64,000 nt of DNA from Flexivirga meconopsidis (GCF_026162425.1 NZ_JAOBQJ010000001.1:620001-684000); one strand, 5' to 3'; numbered from the stretch's first letter, positions 1 to 8,513 are shown. Notes: a model not told the origin generated them from the letters alone. Program-made: numbers and translations.

Positions 1-2
1 CC

Positions 3-371
3 GGCTTCGACGCACTGCTGGTCGTGATGCTCGGTCTGACCGCGTTCTTCGCCTGGAAGCGCCGGGTGCTGGTGGTGCTGACCTCGTTCGCGACCGGTGT
101 GCTTCTGCTGGCCGACGCGTGGTTCGACATCACCACCGCCGACCCGGACGACGTGCGGCTGTCGATCGTGTCCGCGATTGTCGTGGAGATCCCGTTGGCC
201 TGCTTCTTGATGTTCATCGGGGCGAGCATCGTCTGGCGCATCGCCGGTCTGCTCAACGTGATGACCGGTCAGGGGGACCCCAAGGCCGGCTGGCGCAGCA
301 CCATCAACTCCGAGATCGTGCATGGCGATCGCGACGTGACCACCGAACCGAAAGAGCTGCTGGACAGATGA
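3..371 (+). CDS. Membrane protein, 5' end cut by the window
   Basis: The reading frame is open to the left edge, so only the last 122 residues are visible. They hold about three hydrophobic segments (around residues 5-15, 19-38 and 51-78 of the visible part) followed by a polar tail rich in Asp, Arg and Glu. The stop codon overlaps the ATG of the Fic-like gene in an ATGA arrangement, so the two are probably translated together. I do not recognise a family. An internal ATG at 24 exists, but the hydrophobic sequence continues upstream of it in frame. Confidence 0.6.
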   Translation, partial: GFDALLVVMLGLTAFFAWKRRVLVVLTSFATGVLLLADAWFDITTADPDDVRLSIVSAIVVEIPLACFLMFIGASIVWRIAGLLNVMTGQGDPKAGWRSTINSEIVHGDRDVTTEPKELLDR

Positions 372-1219
372 CTTCCGCCTCGACCAGTCCGTTGACCGCG
401 CTCGCGGGTCTGCCCGGCGTCTCCGACGCCGTCGACCGCGCGCGGGAGGCGTGCACGCAACTGCGCTGGCACAACGCCCTGCGTCGGCGGGTGCCCGAGG
501 CGTCCGCCGAGTCGCGGGTGCGCGGGGCTCGCGCGAGTGCGCTGCTGGAGGGTGCCGAGTTCCCGGTCGACCTGGTGCGAGACGTGATGCGTGGCGCGGA
601 CGAAGCGCCCGGTGGCGATGCCCGCGGCGCCGCTCTGCAGGGCGCGATCCAGGCAACCGCGCAGACCGAACAACTGCTGTCGGTGGTCCGGACCGCCCCG
701 GCCCAGGCGCTCGCGCGACTGCACACTGCGGCCGCCGCTGGACTCGTCCCGGACGACGCCCTCGGCCGCCCACGTATGACGGGGGAGCGCGTCGCCGAGC
801 TCACCGAGCTCGGCCCGGCGCCCGACGCGGCACAGGCCGCCGCCCGATTGCGCGGAGTCGTCGACCTGATCGCGTCGTCGGCCGGGGCGCCCGGCGTGCT
901 CGTGGCGGCGGTCGCACATGCCGAGATCGCGAGTGCGCGGCCGTTTGTGCACGGAAACGCTTTGGTGGCAAGGGCATTGGAGCGGTTGCTCCTTCAGTCG
1001 ACCGGCGTCGACCCGACCGGCACGGTGGTGATCGAGGCGGGTCGTGCACGCGAGTCCGCGGCCGGTTACCAGGGGGCGCTTGCGGCATACAGCTCCGGCG
1101 GGAGTGAAGGTGTGCGTCTCTGGTTGGAGCACAGCGCCGAGGCGGTCGTCGCCGGGGCCGCCGAGGCGACGCGGATCTGCGACGCGGTGCTCGCGGGACG
1201 GCTGACTCCAAGGCCCTGA
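368..1219 (+). CDS. Fic-like protein with degenerate active site
   Basis: This 283-residue protein resembles the actinobacterial Fic-family proteins encoded just upstream of the septum-site/Tad locus. Near residue 190-205 it has RPFVHGNALVAR, which aligns with the Fic consensus HPFxxGNGRxxR. The catalytic His is Arg and the phosphate-binding GNGR is GNAL, so AMP transfer by the usual mechanism looks unlikely. The ATG is chosen because it overlaps the upstream stop (ATGA). A longer frame entered from 119 would only read through the upstream gene. Family assignment is by motif and context. Confidence 0.6.
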   Translation: MTSASTSPLTALAGLPGVSDAVDRAREACTQLRWHNALRRRVPEASAESRVRGARASALLEGAEFPVDLVRDVMRGADEAPGGDARGAALQGAIQATAQTEQLLSVVRTAPAQALARLHTAAAAGLVPDDALGRPRMTGERVAELTELGPAPDAAQAAARLRGVVDLIASSAGAPGVLVAAVAHAEIASARPFVHGNALVARALERLLLQSTGVDPTGTVVIEAGRARESAAGYQGALAAYSSGGSEGVRLWLEHSAEAVVAGAAEATRICDAVLAGRLTPRP

Positions 1220-1448
1220 GGCAGCGCGTATTGTGCGCCGCTGCGCCCCGACATACAAGACTTGTGACCTGGGCCACATCGGAGTAGACCTGTCTTCATC
1301 AACGACGGACGGGAGTCCGACGACAACCGCTACCGAGACCGGCACCCACGCGGAGACAGTCCACGTATGGACCGCTCGTTCCGGGCCTTGCGCCCGGGCG
1401 ACAAACCTTGAGGATGCACGCCTGGTCACCGGAGGTAGGCAGCGGCCA

Positions 1449-1480
1449 GAGGGCCTCGCGCTTGCAAGCGCGGGGCCCTC
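1449..1480. terminator. Long hairpin downstream of the Fic-like gene
   Basis: Two 16-base arms starting GAGGGCC and ending GGCCCTC pair with a single T-G wobble. There is no clear U tract on the + side. It lies about 230 bases after the Fic-like stop and probably ends that transcript. The stretch 1220-1448 shows no convincing gene. Confidence 0.5.
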
Positions 1481-1549
1481 GCCCTATGGGTTTACCGATT
1501 GTTGAAAGTCCGACGAACGTCAGGATTTGTTATAGGAATCGGCGCTGCC

Positions 1550-1690
1550 ATTGAGTTCGGTTCCCCGCCGGGGCAACACTTGATCACGAAGCGCTCCCTT
1601 CCAGGTAGCAGCGCCGGTGTGCGGCCTCAACCCCACCTGGGGTCGCCACACCGAAGGCCCCCGCCGACCCCCCCGGCGGGGGCCTTCATA
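1550..1690 (+). ncRNA. Probable 6C small RNA
   Basis: The 598-base gap 1220-1817 has no credible ORF but ends in ordered, C-rich stem-loops. One pairs GCGCT with AGCGC around a CCCTTCC-type loop (about 1594-1620). One pairs GGTGTG with CACACC (about 1616-1652) around a loop containing ACCCCACC. A perfect 14-bp terminator hairpin follows with a run of Cs in its loop. Paired hairpins with at least six loop cytosines define the actinobacterial 6C RNA. In M. tuberculosis (B11) and Streptomyces (scr3559) this RNA sits beside the same ssd/cpaE-like gene. The 3' end is set by the terminator; the 5' end is a guess (a TATAGG box lies at 1531). Confidence 0.68.
1653..1687 (+). terminator. Terminator of the 6C RNA
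   Basis: A perfect 14-bp GC-rich stem (arms 1653-1666 and 1674-1687, beginning GAAGGCCCCC) closes a seven-base loop of A plus six Cs and is followed by ATATGTG. It separates the RNA from the ssd gene. Confidence 0.8.
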
Positions 1691-1817
1691 TGTGATGGCA
1701 GATCCTGGCGAATGCCGACCGGCGCGTCCCATCGGTCCCCTCATCCACACCCCGACGGGTGCGCCGGCCGGCATCCACAGATAGCGACGGCACGGCTGGC
1801 CGACCGGTTCCGTCCGG

Positions 1818-2549
1818 ATGACGATCGGCCACATGGACCTTTCGGCAGGTATGACGGTGGCCGTCGTCAGCGGCGGTGGCGGGGCCGGTGGCACGACCCT
1901 GACGTGCGGGCTCGCGGTGCGGGCGCACGCGGCTCGGCGCAGCGTCGCGGCAGTGGACGCAGACCCTGCGGGCGGCGGACTCGACGTCGCCTTCGGGCTC
2001 GAGACGGAGTCGGGCGCCCGGTGGCGGCAGTTGCAGGGCGCGTCCGGCGCGCTGGACGGCGGGCGTCTGCTCGGGCGGCTGCCGCAGCGTGCGGACGGAC
2101 CCGCGGTGCTCTCGCACGGTCGGCAATGGCACCCGGTCGCCGATGAGCTGATGGTGCGCGCGATCGACGGCCTGGCGGCGGTCACCGAGCTGGTGATCGT
2201 CGACGTCGGCCGGGCCCTGCAGGACGAAGCCATGCGTGCGCTGCTTCGCCGGTGCGACGCGGTCATCCTCGCTGCGCGCGGCACGGCCTGCGGTCTGGCG
2301 GCCGCCGGGGCGACCGCCGACCGTCTCGGAGTTTCGGCCCAGCTGGTGGTGCGCGACCTGCCCGCGGGTCTGGTCGCTGAGGTGGCGGCCTCCCTCGGGC
2401 TGCCGGTCGCTGCGGTCATCGCGAGCGACCGCCACCTGTCGGCCGACGCGACACGCGGGTTGCCGCCCGGGTCCCGGGAGCGCTCGGAGTTCACCGCCCG
2501 ATGTGACGAGATTCTGCGTGACCTGTTGACGAGCGCAGCCGCGGCATGA
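1818..2549 (+). CDS. ssd: Septum-site-determining protein Ssd / CpaE-like ATPase
   Basis: This 243-residue MinD/ParA-fold protein heads the Tad locus, as Rv3660c does in M. tuberculosis. The N-terminal P-loop region reads GGGGAGGTTL, lacking the Lys residues of the deviant Walker A box, as is common in Ssd proteins. A DADPAGGGLD segment follows the first strand. It is much shorter than Rv3660c (about 350 residues) and lacks the N-terminal receiver-like domain. In-frame ATGs at 1833 and 1851 are alternative starts; none has a strong ribosome site. Its stop overlaps the tadA ATG. By family it localises or regulates the pilus motor or septum; this is inference. Confidence 0.8.
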   Translation: MTIGHMDLSAGMTVAVVSGGGGAGGTTLTCGLAVRAHAARRSVAAVDADPAGGGLDVAFGLETESGARWRQLQGASGALDGGRLLGRLPQRADGPAVLSHGRQWHPVADELMVRAIDGLAAVTELVIVDVGRALQDEAMRALLRRCDAVILAARGTACGLAAAGATADRLGVSAQLVVRDLPAGLVAEVAASLGLPVAAVIASDRHLSADATRGLPPGSRERSEFTARCDEILRDLLTSAAAA

Positions 2550-3721
2550 GCGGGCGTCCGGAGAGTTCACCGGTCGGCGCTGCGCTGTGGGCGCAGATCC
2601 GGGACGGCCGGTCGCCGACCGAACGCAGCGTCGGTGCGCTCGCCGAGGTCGACGCGGCGTTGCTCGGATCGGACAGTGTCAGCGCGCTCACCGAGCGGCT
2701 GCACTCCGATGTCTTCGGCGCGGGGGTGCTCGACCCGGTGCTCGTGCTGCCCGGGGTGACCGACGTGCTCGTCAACGGCACACGGGGTGTCTGGATCGAT
2801 CGAGGTGCCGGCCTGGAGTCGATCGCGGTCGAGGTCGGCGACGCGGCCGCGGTGCGGCGGCTTGCGGTGCGGCTGGCGACCCTCGCCGGGCGCCGCCTGG
2901 ACGAGACCAGCCCGTGCGTCGACGGGTTGCTGCCGGGTGGCGTTCGGCTGCACGCCGTGCTCCCACCGCTGGTCGAGGACGCCGCGCACCTCAGCCTGCG
3001 GGTGCCCCGCCGCGAGCCGCCCACCCTGGACCAGTTGGCGATGGGTGGCACCGTCGGGCCGTTCGGCTTGCGCGTCTTACGCCGCCTGATCGCCGCGCGC
3101 GTCGCGTTCGTGGTCAGCGGCGGGACGGGCACCGGCAAGACCACGCTGCTGGCATCGATGCTGAGCGAGGTCGCCTCCGCCGAGCGCATCGTGGTGGTGG
3201 AGGACGTCCGGGAGTTACAGATCGCCCATCCGCACGTCGTGCGGCTGGAAAGCCGCGCGGCGAATGTCGAAGGACAGGGCGAGATTTCACTGACCCTTCT
3301 GGTCCGGCAGTCGCTGCGCATGCGACCCGATCGACTGGTCGTGGGCGAGGTGCGCGGCGCCGAGGTGCGGGAGCTGCTGAGCGCGCTCAACACCGGACAC
3401 GAAGGTGGCTGCGGGACCGTGCACGCAAACACCAGCTCCGATGTGCTGGCCCGATTCGACGCGCTGGGTGCGTTGGCGGGGATGTCGACCGACGCCGTTG
3501 GCTCGCAACTTGCGTCCGCGGTCAAGGTCGTGGTGCAGGTGCGCCGCGACGGCGGCAGACGCACGGTGGGGGAGATCGGCGTGATCGAGCGCGGCGATCG
3601 TGGGCTGCGGGTGCGTCCGGCTCTGCATCGCCGCGGCGGGGACCTGGTCCGCGACGAGGCGTGGCCGGTCCTCGCCGGGCTGCTGGGCATCGACGACGTC
3701 CAGATGACGGAGCAGTCGTGA
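2546..3721 (+). CDS. tadA: TadA/CpaF secretion ATPase
   Basis: This 391-residue hexameric ATPase powers Flp/Tad pilus assembly at the cytoplasmic membrane. The Walker A motif SGGTGTGKTT lies near residue 192. The Walker B and His-box region (VGEVRGAE followed by HEGGCGTVHANTS) is intact, so it should be catalytically competent. The ATG overlaps the ssd stop, and the tadB GTG overlaps this stop (GTGA), which makes a tightly coupled operon. Length is normal for actinobacterial TadA. Confidence 0.93.
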   Translation: MSGRPESSPVGAALWAQIRDGRSPTERSVGALAEVDAALLGSDSVSALTERLHSDVFGAGVLDPVLVLPGVTDVLVNGTRGVWIDRGAGLESIAVEVGDAAAVRRLAVRLATLAGRRLDETSPCVDGLLPGGVRLHAVLPPLVEDAAHLSLRVPRREPPTLDQLAMGGTVGPFGLRVLRRLIAARVAFVVSGGTGTGKTTLLASMLSEVASAERIVVVEDVRELQIAHPHVVRLESRAANVEGQGEISLTLLVRQSLRMRPDRLVVGEVRGAEVRELLSALNTGHEGGCGTVHANTSSDVLARFDALGALAGMSTDAVGSQLASAVKVVVQVRRDGGRRTVGEIGVIERGDRGLRVRPALHRRGGDLVRDEAWPVLAGLLGIDDVQMTEQS

Positions 3722-4431
3722 TCGCGCTGGCGGCAATGTGCGCTGCGCTGGCCGTGGTGTGCTGGCCGGCACGCGGGACTCCCGTCATACCTGATCCTGT
3801 CGGGGGTGGCCGGGTGCGAAGCCGGCGGCCCCGACTGTCGATTGGCGGGCGTGGGTCGCGTCGAACGGCCGATATCGACCGGCTGACCGCGATGCTCGAA
3901 GGCATCGCGCCGGCGATCGCCGCCGGAGTCGCGCCGGCGACGGCGGTCTCGACGTCAGCCCTGCTCGCCGCCGGTTCGATCGAGGACGGCAGCTTGCGGG
4001 ACGGGCTGCGACGCCTTGCCCATGAGGCGGCGGCTGGTGCGCAGCTCGCGCCGATCTGGGCAGACCTGCACCGCGTCCACGCACTTCCCGCTCTCGCGAG
4101 CATCGCCCGCGCCTGGGCGTTGTCCGAGCAACTGGGGTGCGGTGTCGCAGACTCCCTGGCGACGGCGAGCGCGATGATGCGTGAGCAGGTGGATCGCGAC
4201 CGGCGAGTCGACGTGGTCACCGCCGGGCCCCGCGCCACCATGCAACTTCTCACCTTGCTGCCGCTGGCGGGAGTAGGCATCGCCGCGCTGATCGGCGTGA
4301 GCCCGTGGCGGTTGTATGCCGGCAGCCTCGGCATCGCTGTGCTCGTCCTCGGTGGATTGCTCATCCTCGCCGGACGCCGGTTAGTGCGCCGGATGATCCG
4401 ACGAGCGTGCGCATCGGCGGAGATCGTATGA
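3718..4431 (+). CDS. tadB: TadB inner-membrane platform protein
   Basis: This 237-residue protein starts with the GTG that overlaps the tadA stop. It has an N-terminal hydrophobic segment, an alanine-rich T2SSF domain in the middle, and two closely spaced C-terminal transmembrane segments. It corresponds to Rv3658c-type TadB, the membrane platform on which the TadA ATPase acts. A much longer frame entering from 2587 reads through tadA out of frame and is not real upstream of 3718. Confidence 0.85.
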   Translation: MIALAAMCAALAVVCWPARGTPVIPDPVGGGRVRSRRPRLSIGGRGSRRTADIDRLTAMLEGIAPAIAAGVAPATAVSTSALLAAGSIEDGSLRDGLRRLAHEAAAGAQLAPIWADLHRVHALPALASIARAWALSEQLGCGVADSLATASAMMREQVDRDRRVDVVTAGPRATMQLLTLLPLAGVGIAALIGVSPWRLYAGSLGIAVLVLGGLLILAGRRLVRRMIRRACASAEIV

Positions 4432-5003
4432 ACGGCAACGGGTTTGTCTGGTTTGCGGTCCTGTTGGTGGCCACGGTCCCCCTGCTGTGGCCGAGTCCTG
4501 GTTCGTCCCCGGCCCCGCTCGTCGAGACCGATCAACCCGCTCGCGCCGCGCCGGACGCGCGAGAGGACCTACTGAGCGTGGCGGGTGCCCTTGACCTCAT
4601 CGCACTCGCTCTGGGCAGTGGAGTCCCGCTGGTCACCGCCGTCGAGGTGGTCGCCGAGCGCAGCGGCCCGGTGGTCGGCCGACAGCTGCGTCAGGTGGTG
4701 GCCGCGCTGCGGTGGGGTGTGGAGGAGGCCAAGGCCTGGGACGGGCTGCCCGCGTGCTGGCGGCCCGCCGGACAGGCGCTCGCGCTGGCCGGGATGGCGG
4801 GCGTGCCGCCAGCAGGTCTGCTGCGCCGAGCGGCAGCGGATCTGCGCCGTGGCGAACAGCGGCGCATCGAGGAGGCCGCCGGCCGGCTCTCGGTGCTGGT
4901 CGTCGTGCCACTGGGGCTGTGCTTCCTGCCCGCGTTCGCACTGCTCACGGTCGTGCCGGTGATCGCCGTGCTGGCGGGTGACCTGCTGGGTGGTGTCCGG
5001 TGA
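4428..5003 (+). CDS. tadC: TadC inner-membrane platform protein
   Basis: This 191-residue T2SSF-domain protein begins at an ATG overlapping the tadB stop. It has an N-terminal hydrophobic helix, an alanine-rich helical region with a GSGVPLVTAVE-type segment, and C-terminal hydrophobic helices. It pairs with TadB to form the pilus assembly platform. The position, immediately before the pilin-like gene, matches the mycobacterial order. Confidence 0.85.
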   Translation: MNGNGFVWFAVLLVATVPLLWPSPGSSPAPLVETDQPARAAPDAREDLLSVAGALDLIALALGSGVPLVTAVEVVAERSGPVVGRQLRQVVAALRWGVEEAKAWDGLPACWRPAGQALALAGMAGVPPAGLLRRAAADLRRGEQRRIEEAAGRLSVLVVVPLGLCFLPAFALLTVVPVIAVLAGDLLGGVR

Positions 5004-5075
5004 CCAGGCGTGCTGTCGATAGCCGGCAGCTCGAAAACCGCTCTCGCAGAGGGCGATTCAACAAGGAGGAGATCG

Positions 5076-5303
5076 ATGACGATACGCAACGTACGTCTTG
5101 GGCGGCGAGTGCAACGGCGCTGGTTGGAGGTGATGACGGCGGTCTCCCGTGGCCGCGAGGCCGGGATGACGACGGCCGAATACGCCGTCGGCACGCTGGC
5201 AGCGGTGGCCTTCGCCGCGGTGCTGATGGCTGTCGTGAAGTCGGGAGCGGTGAAATCGGCGCTGACCGCGATCATCCAGAGCGCGCTGAGCGTCGCGTCC
5301 TGA
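5076..5303 (+). CDS. Flp pilin-like DUF4244 protein
   Basis: This 75-residue protein has a basic N-terminus, the processing-site-like stretch GMTTAEYAVG at residues 30-39, and then one hydrophobic helix. That is the layout of Flp prepilins and the DUF4244 family (Rv3656c). The ATG at 5076 is preferred over the in-frame 5010 start because AAGGAGGAG precedes it at good spacing. It is probably the major pilin cleaved by a TadV-type peptidase after Gly; no peptidase gene is visible here. Confidence 0.85.
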   Translation: MTIRNVRLGRRVQRRWLEVMTAVSRGREAGMTTAEYAVGTLAAVAFAAVLMAVVKSGAVKSALTAIIQSALSVAS

Positions 5304-5350
5304 CGGCCGGGTGGCCGCGAGCGGGGCGCAACGCCACGCGCGATGCCGGC

Positions 5351-5719
5351 ATGGTCACTGCCGAGCTCGCGGCCACCCTGCCAGCGCTGATCTTCGTGCT
5401 CGTCGTGGCACTCAACGCGGTGCTGATCGGCATCGATCAGGTGCGTTGCGTCGACGCGGCACGAGTGGCTGCTCGTGCCGCGGCTCGCGGTGACTCGGCC
5501 GCCGCGGTGCGGCAGGTCGGTGCGCGGGCAGGCCCGGGCGGGGCCGCGGTCGAGGTGCGCGGCGGTCCAGGTGCCGCGGGCGGCACCGTCATCGTGACCG
5601 TGCGCGCACCGGTGCCCGGTCCGTTCGGCTGGCTGACCGGGGGAGCGGACCTGTCCGCGACCGTAACCACCCCAGTCGAGTCCGGCGCTGCGGCGCCCGC
5701 GGCGGGGACGACGCCGTGA
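5351..5719 (+). CDS. TadE-like minor pilin
   Basis: This protein of about 122 residues starts MVTAELAATLPALIF, the TadE-type pseudopilin N-terminus with the conserved Glu at position 5 of the helix, followed by a Gly/Ala-rich globular part. It corresponds to Rv3655c. The true start may be slightly upstream (the frame is open back through RDAG), but no good start codon with a ribosome site is visible there. Its stop overlaps the next ATG. Confidence 0.75.
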   Translation: MVTAELAATLPALIFVLVVALNAVLIGIDQVRCVDAARVAARAAARGDSAAAVRQVGARAGPGGAAVEVRGGPGAAGGTVIVTVRAPVPGPFGWLTGGADLSATVTTPVESGAAAPAAGTTP

Positions 5720-6975
5720 GCGTCGAGCCGGGCGTCGTGCCCAGCACCGCTCGCGCCGCGTGCCGACCTGGCGATCGAGGGTCGGCCACCGTCCTGGTCA
5801 TTGCTGCGATCGGCGTCGTGTTGACCTGTCTGCTCGGCGCGCTGGCGCTGCTGTCCGCGGTCACCGCCAGCCATCGCGCGCGAGCGGTGGCGGACCTGGC
5901 CGCACTGGCCGGCGCCGGGGTGCTGCTGGACCCGCTCGATGCACGTTCGGCCTGTGCGGTGGCGGCTTCGGTCGCGAGCGCCAACCGGGGACACCTGACC
6001 AGCTGCGCCGAGAGCGGCGATGAGGTCACAGTCTCGGTGACCGTCACCCCGTCCTGGCCCGGTCTGCCCGCCGCGAATGCGCGGGCGCGGGCGGGTCCGG
6101 AAGGTTTCGTGCCTCGTTCCCCGAGGGCCGGGTTCGGTGGCACATCAGGTCTGGCGGGTAGGTTTGTCCGAATGAGCGAACCGACGACGTTCGAGCTGTC
6201 CGGTCACGCCGGAAGACTGCACGCACAGCGGTGGCCGGAGCCGGAGCAGCGGCGCTATGTGGCGCTGCTCTGCCACGGCTACGGCGAGCACATCGGACGC
6301 TATGGCTTCGTCGCCGACCGGTTACGCGCCGATGGAGCGATCGTCTACGGCCTCGACCACGTCGGCCACGGTCGCAGCGAGGGCGAGCGCGTGTTGATCG
6401 ACGACTTCGACAAGGTGGTCGACGACTTCCGCCTGCTACACAAGCAGGCGGAGGCCGAAAACCCAGATCTACCAGTGGTGCTCATCGGCCACTCGATGGG
6501 TGGGATGATCGCGGCCCGTTACGGCGGTCTGCACGGAGCAGAGCTCGCCTGCCTCGTATTGTCGGCGCCCGTGCTCGGTCACTGGGATGTGATCGACGGG
6601 CTGCTGTCCGGTGAGATCGAGCCCACGCCGCTCGACCCGTCGACGCTGTCGCGCGATCCGGCGGTCGGCGCGGCATACGAGGCTGACCCGCTCGTCTGGC
6701 ATGGGCCGTTCAAGCGGTCGACACTGCAGGCTTTTCACACCGAGCTCGATCGGATCAACAAGGGCCCGGCGCTCGATGACGTGACGGCAATCTGGCTGCA
6801 CGGTAAAGCGGATCAGCTCGTTCCCTACGCCGCGACCCAGGAGGGCTGGCGGGTGATCGCCGACGAGGGTGACCACGCACAGTCCTACCCCGGCGCGCGT
6901 CACGAGATCTTCAACGAGATCAACAAGCTGGATGTACTGCGCGACGTCACGCGGTTCATCAACCAGTTCGTCTGA
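5716..6975 (+). CDS. Rv3654c-type TadE-like domain in frame with a lipase
   Basis: The frame starts at the ATG overlapping the TadE stop. Residues 20-130 are a typical Rv3654c-family TadE-like protein: GDRGSATVLVIAAIGVV helix, RARAVADLAALAGA motif, and the usual terminal ARARAGP. Instead of stopping, the frame continues through about 25 low-complexity residues into the complete lipase at 6172 with no intervening stop. It is therefore either a natural 419-residue fusion or a lost stop with the lipase re-initiated internally. A pilin exported by the Tad system fused to a cytosolic-looking hydrolase would be odd. Confidence 0.6.
   Translation: MSVEPGVVPSTARAACRPGDRGSATVLVIAAIGVVLTCLLGALALLSAVTASHRARAVADLAALAGAGVLLDPLDARSACAVAASVASANRGHLTSCAESGDEVTVSVTVTPSWPGLPAANARARAGPEGFVPRSPRAGFGGTSGLAGRFVRMSEPTTFELSGHAGRLHAQRWPEPEQRRYVALLCHGYGEHIGRYGFVADRLRADGAIVYGLDHVGHGRSEGERVLIDDFDKVVDDFRLLHKQAEAENPDLPVVLIGHSMGGMIAARYGGLHGAELACLVLSAPVLGHWDVIDGLLSGEIEPTPLDPSTLSRDPAVGAAYEADPLVWHGPFKRSTLQAFHTELDRINKGPALDDVTAIWLHGKADQLVPYAATQEGWRVIADEGDHAQSYPGARHEIFNEINKLDVLRDVTRFINQFV
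6172..6975 (+). CDS. Monoacylglycerol lipase-like alpha/beta hydrolase
   Basis: This 267-residue serine hydrolase carries HGYGEHIGRY (oxyanion region), the nucleophile elbow GHSMGG, an Asp in ADQLVP and the His in GARHEIF. This is the arrangement of bacterial monoacylglycerol lipases/lysophospholipases. GGGTAGG sits upstream of the ATG at weak but usable spacing, so independent translation is plausible even though the upstream TadE-like frame runs straight into it. It probably hydrolyses monoacylglycerols or lysolipids. No signal peptide is visible. Confidence 0.8.
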   Translation: MSEPTTFELSGHAGRLHAQRWPEPEQRRYVALLCHGYGEHIGRYGFVADRLRADGAIVYGLDHVGHGRSEGERVLIDDFDKVVDDFRLLHKQAEAENPDLPVVLIGHSMGGMIAARYGGLHGAELACLVLSAPVLGHWDVIDGLLSGEIEPTPLDPSTLSRDPAVGAAYEADPLVWHGPFKRSTLQAFHTELDRINKGPALDDVTAIWLHGKADQLVPYAATQEGWRVIADEGDHAQSYPGARHEIFNEINKLDVLRDVTRFINQFV

Positions 6976-7008
6976 GTCGCAACACCAACACGTCGCAGGG
7001 AGATCGGC

Positions 7009-8493
7009 ATGTACCTCGGCATCGACATCGGCACCGGTAGCACCAAGGCCGTACTAGCCGACGCAGAAGGCGTCGTCATCGACACTGCGTCGCGCAGCCA
7101 CAAGGTGTCGCTGCCGGGGCACGGGCGCGCCGAGTTCGACGCCGAAGGCACCTGGTGGCGGGAACTCACCGAGCTGTGCCGTGAGCTGCTCGGCAGGAAC
7201 CCCGCCGACCGAGTGCGAGCGGTCTGCGTCAGTGGCATGGGTCCGTGCCTGGTGCTCACCGACGATCGGCTGCAACCGACCCGGCCGGCGATCCTCTATG
7301 GAGTCGACACCCGCGCCGAGGAGCAGGTCGACGCGCTGACCCGCGAGCTCGGGGCGGCGCAGATTCTGCAGATAGCCGGAAAGGCGTTGAGTTCACAGGC
7401 AGTTGGCCCAAAGATCCGTTGGGTCCGCGAGGTCGAGCCCGAGGTGTATGCCGCGTCGTCGCGGTTCTTCAGCTCCAACAGCTATCTCGTCGCGAAGCTG
7501 ACCGGTGAATACGTCCTCGACCACCACACCGCGAGTCAGTATGCGCCGATGTACGACATGCGTAGCCAGGGATGGCATGAGTCGTGGGCCTCGGACATCG
7601 CCGGTGCTCTTGCGCTGCCGCGGCTGGTGTGGTCCGACGAGCTCGTCGGGCAAGTGACCGCGGCAGCTGCGGATGCGACCGGGATTCCGGCCGGGACCCC
7701 GGTCTGTGCGGGCACCGTCGACGCCTGGGCGGAGGCCTACAGCGCAGGCGTCCGGCGGGACGGTGACGTGATGGTGATGTACGGCTCCACGATGTTCTTC
7801 GTGCAGCAACTCGCCGACTATCGCATCGACCCGCTGCTGTGGACGACGGTCGGGATCGAGCGAGGCAGTCTGACGCTCGCGGCCGGCACCTCCACCGGCG
7901 GGAGCATCACGACGTGGGCCCGAGAACTCTTCGGCGACGTATCCTTCGATGCGCTACAACGCGAAATGCAAGTGGTGCCTGCGGGTTCCGAGGGTCTGCT
8001 GGTGCTGCCGTACTTTCAGGGCGAACGCACCCCGATCTTCGACCCACGCGCCCGCGGCGTGATGCTCGGCTTGTCGTTGCGGCATACCCGTGCGCACGTC
8101 CTGCACGCGATGTACGAAGGAATCGCCTTCGGCACCCGGCAGATTCTGGAACGTCTCGAACAGGCGGCACCCGCGCGTCGGTTGATCGCTGTCGGCGGCG
8201 GCACCCAATCGGCCGCCTGGGTGCAGGCGATGAGCGACATCACCGGTATGCCGCAGGTCGTGCCGTCCGAGACGATCGGCGCGAGCTACGGCGACGCGTT
8301 GATGGCCGCCATCGGCGTCGGTGACGTGGCACCGGGGACCGTGTGGGCGAAGGACGGTCGCACCGTCGAGCCGAATCCCGAGCACCTGGCCCGGTATGAC
8401 GAGATGTATCAGCTCTTCACCACCGCCTACCCGATGCTGCGCGACCACCTGCACGCTCTCGCCGACATCGCCGACCGCAGCATCGACGCATAA
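7009..8493 (+). CDS. FGGY-family carbohydrate kinase
   Basis: This 494-residue sugar kinase has the N-terminal phosphate-1 motif GIDIGTGSTKAVLAD and the C-terminal ADP-binding segment AVGGGTQSAAWVQ, the two ends of the FGGY fold. AGGGAGA precedes the ATG. It is xylulokinase-like in length. Next to the tetritol genes it could phosphorylate erythritol (as EryA does) or a ketose. It converges on the SorC regulator, so it belongs to a different transcript from the dehydrogenase operon. Substrate is inferred from context only. Confidence 0.8.
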   Translation: MYLGIDIGTGSTKAVLADAEGVVIDTASRSHKVSLPGHGRAEFDAEGTWWRELTELCRELLGRNPADRVRAVCVSGMGPCLVLTDDRLQPTRPAILYGVDTRAEEQVDALTRELGAAQILQIAGKALSSQAVGPKIRWVREVEPEVYAASSRFFSSNSYLVAKLTGEYVLDHHTASQYAPMYDMRSQGWHESWASDIAGALALPRLVWSDELVGQVTAAAADATGIPAGTPVCAGTVDAWAEAYSAGVRRDGDVMVMYGSTMFFVQQLADYRIDPLLWTTVGIERGSLTLAAGTSTGGSITTWARELFGDVSFDALQREMQVVPAGSEGLLVLPYFQGERTPIFDPRARGVMLGLSLRHTRAHVLHAMYEGIAFGTRQILERLEQAAPARRLIAVGGGTQSAAWVQAMSDITGMPQVVPSETIGASYGDALMAAIGVGDVAPGTVWAKDGRTVEPNPEHLARYDEMYQLFTTAYPMLRDHLHALADIADRSIDA

Positions 8494-8513
8494 CGACTTT
8501 TGAACGTCACGGG

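Noticed and set aside
2491-3690. 399-codon minus-strand open frame over tadA
   Set aside because: Ser/Arg/Pro-rich low-complexity translation antisense to a clear ATPase; a third-position GC shadow.
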